A stretch of 64,000 nucleotides of DNA from Streptomyces sp. TSRI0107 (GTDB taxonomy: Bacteria; Actinomycetota; Actinomycetes; Streptomycetales; Streptomycetaceae): positions 124,001-188,000 of the forward strand of contig NZ_LIVZ01000004.1 of the NCBI RefSeq assembly GCF_001905845.1, given 5' to 3'. The notes below the pieces were generated by a model. That model saw nothing but the letters and a program-made list of their open reading frames with translations. It searched no databases and had not been told where the DNA came from. Position 1 is the first letter of the stretch; each line of letters opens with the position of its first letter. A program made the translations under genes and the position numbers. Positions 59,473 to 64,000 of the stretch are shown here, in pieces.

Positions 59473-60738
59473 ATGAACAGCGAAGCCCTCGCCCGGCTCG
59501 CCGAGGAAGTCGTCGACCACCGCTTCCGTGGCCTCCCGCCGGACGCCGACGGGCTGACCGTCGGCGAGCTGGCCGCCCAGCGCCGCAACCTGTTCACCGG
59601 CGGCTTCACCACGCCCGTCCTCGCGCTGTCCGCCGAGCACCTGGAGCACAACCTCCGGCTCATGGCGACGTACACCGCCCGCCACGGCCTGGCCTTCGCC
59701 CCGCACGGCAAGACCTCCATGGCCCCGCAGCTGTTCGCCCGCCAGATCGAGCACGGCGCCTGGGGCATCACGCTCGCGGTGCCGCACCAGGTGCGGGTGG
59801 CGCGGGCGTTCGGAGTGCGGCGGGTGTTCCTGGCGAACGAGCTGGTGGACCCGGCGGCCCTGCGCTGGATCGCCGCCGAGCTGGCCGCGGACCCCGGCTT
59901 CCGGTTCGTCTGTTACGTCGACTCGGTACGCGGCGTGGAGCTGATGGACGCGGCCCTGGAGGGCGCCGCCCGCCCGCTGGACGTCGTCGTCGAACTCGCC
60001 GCCGGCGAGGGTGCCCGCACCGGTGTCCGCACGGAGGCGGAGTGCGCGGCGGTCGCGGACGCGGTGGCCGCCGCCCGGTCGCTGCGGCTGGTCGGTGTCG
60101 CCGGGTACGAGGGCGAGGTGCCGCGGGCGACCCCGGAGCGCGTACGGGCGTGGCTGGACGGGCTGGTCTCCCTGGCCGCCGGGTTCGACAAGGCGGGCCG
60201 GTTCGCGGGGCTGGACGAGATCGTGGTCAGCGCGGGCGGCAGCGCCTGGTTCGACGCGGTGGCGGACGCCTTCGCCGGGCTGCCGGAACTGTCCGCGCCC
60301 GTGCTGAAGCTGCTGCGCTCCGGCGCGTACGTCTCCCACGACGACGGCCACTACCGCAAGCTGACCCCCTTCACCCGGGTCCCGGAGGAGGGCGCCCTGG
60401 AGCCCGCGTTCCGGCTGTGGGCGCAGGTGGTGTCCCGGCCCTCCCCGGAGCAGGCGTTCGTCAACGCGGGCAAGCGGGACGCGGCCTACGACCTTGATCT
60501 GCCGTTCGCCCAGGTGGTGCGCCGGGACGGCGTGGAGCGCCCGGCCGCCGGCGTCGAGGTGACCGGCCTGTCCGACCAGCACGCCTGGCTGCGCACCGGG
60601 CCGGAGGCGGACCTGGAGGTCGGCGACTGGCTGGGGCTCGGGCTGTCGCATCCGTGCACGTCGTTCGACAAGTGGCAGCTGATCCCGGTGGCCGAGGCGG
60701 ACGGCACGGTCGTCGACTACATCCGTACGTTCTTCTAG
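59473..60738 (+). CDS. PLP-dependent amino acid deaminase (D-serine/D-threonine aldolase-like fold)
   Basis: 421 residues from ATG at 59473 (GGGAGG 5-10 bases upstream). Alanine-racemase-like N-terminal PLP barrel: TPVLALSAEHLEHNLRLMA and FAPHGKTSMAPQLF, with the Lys in HGKTS likely binding PLP; C-terminal beta domain contains LSDQHAWLRTGPEADLEVGD and GLSHPCTSFDKW, which carries likely Zn ligands. Probably converts a D-amino acid to keto acid and ammonia. Adjacent to a D-aminoacylase. Confidence 0.85.
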   Translation: MNSEALARLAEEVVDHRFRGLPPDADGLTVGELAAQRRNLFTGGFTTPVLALSAEHLEHNLRLMATYTARHGLAFAPHGKTSMAPQLFARQIEHGAWGITLAVPHQVRVARAFGVRRVFLANELVDPAALRWIAAELAADPGFRFVCYVDSVRGVELMDAALEGAARPLDVVVELAAGEGARTGVRTEAECAAVADAVAAARSLRLVGVAGYEGEVPRATPERVRAWLDGLVSLAAGFDKAGRFAGLDEIVVSAGGSAWFDAVADAFAGLPELSAPVLKLLRSGAYVSHDDGHYRKLTPFTRVPEEGALEPAFRLWAQVVSRPSPEQAFVNAGKRDAAYDLDLPFAQVVRRDGVERPAAGVEVTGLSDQHAWLRTGPEADLEVGDWLGLGLSHPCTSFDKWQLIPVAEADGTVVDYIRTFF

Positions 60739-60757
60739 GAGACCGGAGGCATCGGCG

Positions 60758-62368
60758 ATGGAAGACCTCGTCATCCGGGACGCGGACGTCGTGGACGGCA
60801 CCGGCGCCCCTTCCTACCGCGCCGACGTCGTCGTGGACGGCGGCCGGATCGTGTCGATCGTCAAGGAGGCCGCCGCGGCGGGCTGTCAGCGCCCCACCGC
60901 GATGCGGGAGCTGGACGCCGAGGGCCTGGTCCTGTCCCCCGGCTTCATCGACATGCACGCCCACAGCGACCTCGCCCTGCTGCGCGACCCGGACCACAGC
61001 GCGAAGGCCGCGCAGGGCGTCACCCTTGAGGTGATCGGCCAGGACGGGCTGTCGTACGCGCCGGTCGACGACCGCACCCTGGCCGAGGTCCGCCGGGCGA
61101 TCACCGGCTGGAACGGCTCCGGCGACGACATCGACTTCGACTGGCGGTCGGTGGGCGAGTACCTGGACCGGCTGGACCGGGGCATCGCCGTGAACGCGGC
61201 CTACCTGATCCCGCAGGGCACGGTCCGCGCGCTCGCCGTCGGCTGGGAGGACCGGGAGGCGACCCCGCGCGAGCTGGACCGGATGCGGCAGCTGGTCGCG
61301 GAGGGGCTGGAGCAGGGCGCGGTCGGCATGTCCTCCGGGCTGACGTACACACCGGGCATGTACGCGAAGGACGCGGAACTGACCGAGCTGTGCCGGGTGG
61401 TGGCGTCGTACGGCGGCTACTACTGCCCGCACCACCGGTCGTACGGGGCGGGCGCGCTGGCGGCCTACGAGGAGATGGTGGCCCTCACCCGGGAGGCGGG
61501 CTGTGCGCTGCACCTGGCGCACGCCACCATGAACTTCGGCGTGAACAAGGGCCGCGCGCCCGAGCTGCTGGCCCTGCTGGACGAGGCGCTGGCCGCCGGA
61601 TCCGATATCAGCCTCGACACCTACCCGTACACCCCCGGCTGCACCACCCTCGCGGCGCTGCTGCCGAGCTGGGCGAGCGAGGGCGGTCCTGAGGCGGTGC
61701 TGAAGCGGCTGACCGACCCGGAGACCGCCGAGCGGATCCGGCACCACATGGAGGTCGTCGGCGCTGACGGCTGTCACGGGGTGCCCGTGGAGTGGGAGAC
61801 CATCGAGATCTCGGGCGTGACCGACCCGGCGCTGGCCGAGTACGTGGGCCGTACGGTCCGGGAGTCGGCGGACGCGCGCGGCGAGGAGCCGTGGACGGTC
61901 GCGCAGCGGCTGCTGGTGGCGGACCGGCTGGGGCCGACGATCCTGCAGCACGTCGGCCACGAGGAGAACGTCCGGGCGATCATGCGGCACCGCGTCCACA
62001 CCGGCGGCTCGGACGGCATCCTCCAGGGCGCCAAGCCGCATCCGCGCGCGTACGGCACCTTCCCGCACTACCTCGGCCGGTACGTCCGCGAGCTGGGCGT
62101 GCTGTCACTGGAGGAGTGCGTCGCCCGTCTCACCGCCCGCCCGGCGGCCCGGCTGCGGCTGCCGGACCGGGGCGTGGTGCGCGAGGGGTACCGCGCCGAC
62201 CTGGTGCTGTTCGACCCGGCGACCGTCGCGGCCGGGTCGACGTACGACCGTCCGCGGACCCTTCCGACGGGCATCCCGTACGTCCTGGTCGACGGGCGGT
62301 TCGTGATGGACGACGGGCGGCGGACGGACGTCCTGGCGGGCCGGTCGGTGCGCAGGACGCCCGTCTGA
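60758..62368 (+). CDS. N-acyl-D-amino-acid deacylase
   Basis: 536 residues from ATG at 60758 (GGAGG 8-12 bases upstream). Amidohydrolase: LSPGFIDMHAHSDLALL, with HAH metal ligands, then GVTLEVIGQDGLSYAPV, and GGSDGILQGAKPHPRAYG near the C-terminus. Releases D-amino acids from N-acyl derivatives, providing substrate for the upstream PLP enzyme. 19 bases from it, so likely cotranscribed. Confidence 0.94.
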   Translation: MEDLVIRDADVVDGTGAPSYRADVVVDGGRIVSIVKEAAAAGCQRPTAMRELDAEGLVLSPGFIDMHAHSDLALLRDPDHSAKAAQGVTLEVIGQDGLSYAPVDDRTLAEVRRAITGWNGSGDDIDFDWRSVGEYLDRLDRGIAVNAAYLIPQGTVRALAVGWEDREATPRELDRMRQLVAEGLEQGAVGMSSGLTYTPGMYAKDAELTELCRVVASYGGYYCPHHRSYGAGALAAYEEMVALTREAGCALHLAHATMNFGVNKGRAPELLALLDEALAAGSDISLDTYPYTPGCTTLAALLPSWASEGGPEAVLKRLTDPETAERIRHHMEVVGADGCHGVPVEWETIEISGVTDPALAEYVGRTVRESADARGEEPWTVAQRLLVADRLGPTILQHVGHEENVRAIMRHRVHTGGSDGILQGAKPHPRAYGTFPHYLGRYVRELGVLSLEECVARLTARPAARLRLPDRGVVREGYRADLVLFDPATVAAGSTYDRPRTLPTGIPYVLVDGRFVMDDGRRTDVLAGRSVRRTPV

Positions 62369-62377
62369 CCGGTCAGG

Positions 62378-63214
62378 TCACGGCTTGGGCAGGGTGCAGC
62401 CGCTCGCGTACAGGTCCAGCTTGCTGTCGAGGCCGAAGCAGGCGGCGAGCTGGTAGGTCTGCTGGGCGTAGTTGATGCCCTGGCGGACGGTGATATTGCC
62501 GTTCGCGTCGACCTCGCACGGGTTGTTCAGCGTGCAGCGCTCGCCGCTCTCGTTGCCGGTGTTGTTGACGGCGACGACCCGGCCGGTGGTCTGGTCGACG
62601 ACCGGGGAGCCGGAGGTGCCGCCGATCGTGTCGCACGCGGCGGTGTAGCGGACGGAGTCCTTCCAGGTCCAGTCGCCCTCGCGCATCTGGTGCACGAAGC
62701 CGTCTATGGAGCAGTTGTAGATGCGCTTCCAGTATCCGGAGACGACGCTGATCGCGGTTCCGGCGACCGGGTGGGCGTCGTTGAGGGTGAGCGCGTTGAT
62801 GCCGTAGGAGGCGCGGATCTGCCCGTAGGTGCGGGTGAGCTGGTAGACGGCGACGTCCGTGTCGGTCATCGTCGAGTAGGCGATCTTGTTCGCGCGCAGG
62901 GTCGCCACGCGGGTGCCGGCGGAGTTCAGCAGGCCGAAGGAGCGGGTGGAGGCCCGGTCGACGACGACCTCGCCGGGGTCCAGGAAGCCGGACTCCAGAC
63001 AGTGGCCGTTGGTGAGCACCAGCGCCGGGTCGTCGTCGGCGGAGTCGGGCATGCGGACGACCGAGCCGGAGCAGTTGCTGAGCGCGACGGTGCCGGCGAA
63101 GTTCACCGCCTTGACCGCGGGGGCCTCGGTGTCGGGCGTCGCCGCGACGGCGGGTGCCGCGCCCGCCCCGGCGATGGCCAGGGCCGCGAGCGTGGCGAGG
63201 AGAGGCTTCTTCAT
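62378..63214 (-). CDS. Secreted trypsin-like serine protease
   Basis: 278 residues from ATG at 63214. Signal peptide (KKPLLATLAALAIAGAGAAPAVAA), then the protease domain with His in LVLTNGHCLESG, Asp in TMTDTDVAVYQL and Ser in DTIGGTSGSPVVDQ. Six cysteines in the mature part suggest disulfides. It converges with the deacylase gene (9-base gap). Targets unknown; probably a secreted or cell-associated protease. Confidence 0.93.
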   Translation of the reverse strand: MKKPLLATLAALAIAGAGAAPAVAATPDTEAPAVKAVNFAGTVALSNCSGSVVRMPDSADDDPALVLTNGHCLESGFLDPGEVVVDRASTRSFGLLNSAGTRVATLRANKIAYSTMTDTDVAVYQLTRTYGQIRASYGINALTLNDAHPVAGTAISVVSGYWKRIYNCSIDGFVHQMREGDWTWKDSVRYTAACDTIGGTSGSPVVDQTTGRVVAVNNTGNESGERCTLNNPCEVDANGNITVRQGINYAQQTYQLAACFGLDSKLDLYASGCTLPKP

Positions 63215-63359
63215 GTGGGGTCCCCTCTGTACGACGTGGGCGACCGGAGGTCGTCCGGCCGCCCGCTGCGTTGTCATGCGCATTGTTAGTGCGGCGACGA
63301 GAGGGGACAAGGAGGCGTTTCAGGCCTGCTGGTGGCCGTTTCTCGCGGGTGGCCCCGGC

Positions 63360-63977
63360 CTACTTCGGCCCCCTGCCATGACCGCGGCCCGGCTTGCCGT
63401 CACCGCCGCCGGACGCGGTCGGCGCGCCCGTGGCGGTGGAGGGGGCGCTGGTGGGCGCGGGGCTCGCCGTCGTCGGCTCGCGGGTGGCGCCGGGCGACGC
63501 CGAGGGTTCGCCGGAACCACCGCCAGTGGGGTCCGCGGCCGGGGTACCGGAGGCGGCGGCACCGCCCGGAGCGGGCGCGGAGGCCGCGGCGCCGCCCTCG
63601 CCCGCCGGGGTCCCCGCGCCCGTCGTCGTCCCCTCGTCCGGCGTGGCGTCCCCGGCGTCCGCGGCGTCCTTGTCGTCCGCCGTCGGGCTCGTACGGCCCT
63701 TCCCGCCCTGTGAGCCGCCCTCGGAGGACGACCCCGAGAAGGCGAACCCGGCGACCAGCGCCGCCGCGGACACCGCACCCACGGCGCCGGCGGCGACCGC
63801 GACCCGGCGCTGCCGCCACGCGCTGGGCTTGCGCCGGGAGCGGCGCGGCCCGGAGGGCACCGGCGGCAGCTCCCGCGTCTCGTCGTAGGCGTTCTGCCAG
63901 CCGTGCGCCGCCGCCGGGTCGGCGTACTCGTCGTAGGCCGGGATGTGCTCCGGCTGCGGCTGCGGCTGGTACACCAT
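63360..63977 (-). CDS. Membrane-anchored low-complexity protein (5' end probably outside window)
   Basis: At least 205 residues. The frame continues upstream past 63977 (reading GEHQVPP before the first Met), so the true N-terminus may lie outside the window. Cytosolic part has DEYADPAAAHGWQNAYDETRELPPVPSG; one transmembrane helix (VAVAAGAVGAVSAAALVAGFAF, about 60-80); then an extracytoplasmic Gly/Ala/Pro/Thr-rich tail. Function unknown. Confidence 0.75.
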   Translation of the reverse strand: MVYQPQPQPEHIPAYDEYADPAAAHGWQNAYDETRELPPVPSGPRRSRRKPSAWRQRRVAVAAGAVGAVSAAALVAGFAFSGSSSEGGSQGGKGRTSPTADDKDAADAGDATPDEGTTTGAGTPAGEGGAAASAPAPGGAAASGTPAADPTGGGSGEPSASPGATREPTTASPAPTSAPSTATGAPTASGGGDGKPGRGHGRGPK

Positions 63978-64000
63978 CGGGGGAACCTGGTGTTCACCCG

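Noticed and set aside
1..64000. tRNA or rRNA genes
   Set aside because: No cloverleaf-like sequence with GGTTCGAATCC-type arm or rRNA segment was noticed by eye; a short tRNA could be missed.

Overview
The window is about 70% GC, with the gene density, GTG starts and overlapping ATGA/TGATG start-stop junctions of a streptomycete chromosome. Recognisable Streptomyces genes include oxyR-ahpC-ahpD, a PIN-PhoH protein, a Tad/Flp pilus operon, a GH18 chitinase with the characteristic 12-bp repeat promoter, and rare TTA (bldA-type) codons. No rRNA, tRNA, CRISPR array or complete insertion sequence was seen. I place it in Streptomyces or a close relative from gene content, not from a database search.

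Layout. 0-4 kb: end of an SPFH protein, a small basic protein, and a PadR - ABC ATPase - FtsX permease operon. 4-6.4 kb: oxyR divergent from ahpC-ahpD with a clear inverted-repeat operator. 6.4-11.5 kb: AI-2E-type membrane protein, secreted transglycosylase-like protein with a long structured leader that resembles a c-di-AMP riboswitch, PIN-PhoH ATPase and a cis-prenyltransferase. 11.5-12.5 kb: about 0.9 kb without confident genes, holding a strong intrinsic terminator and a 184-bp MITE-like element that ends exactly at the stop codon of a methyltransferase. 12.5-15.7 kb: methyltransferase, F420/LLM oxidoreductase, RibD-like reductase, DUF192 protein and a decayed antitoxin/PIN-toxin pair.

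15.7-23.1 kb is a minus-strand, partly lower-GC cluster of type VII (ESX)-like proteins: WXG-like proteins, a mycosin protease, a very large helical protein with a TTA codon, and a lipoprotein. No EccC/EccB/EccD is present. 23.4-24.5 kb holds three coupled small genes divergent from a one-domain GntR regulator with a three-box 10-bp-periodic operator, which looks like the remnant of an integrative element. 24.5-35.8 kb is a full Tad pilus operon with its own histidine kinase and response regulator, a lipoprotein and an OmpA-domain protein. 36-37.8 kb: chitinase.

37.9-44.8 kb is a polymorphic-toxin locus: SseB-like protein, small helical partner, a 1501-residue WXG/RHS toxin with variable tip, an immunity-like gene, an S1-like protein, an orphan toxin tip with an HExxH motif, and another immunity-like gene. 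The 3' part has lower GC. 45-53 kb is regulatory and membrane functions: sigma factor with a membrane partner, Nramp-like transporter lacking the canonical metal motif, two anti-sigma-like ATPases, and a large LuxR ATPase. 53.3-55.2 kb: TTA-containing M14 carboxypeptidase and an acidic protein. 55.4-62.4 kb: GntP permease, RidA, IclR, PfkB kinase, divergent from a PLP deaminase and an N-acyl-D-amino-acid deacylase, which together suggest a D-amino-acid catabolic unit. 62.4-64 kb: secreted serine protease and a partial membrane-anchored protein.

Most interesting: the orphan T7-like cluster, the toxin-tip cassette array, the operator between the small genes and GntR, the c-di-AMP-like leader, the MITE at a stop codon, and the D-amino-acid unit.
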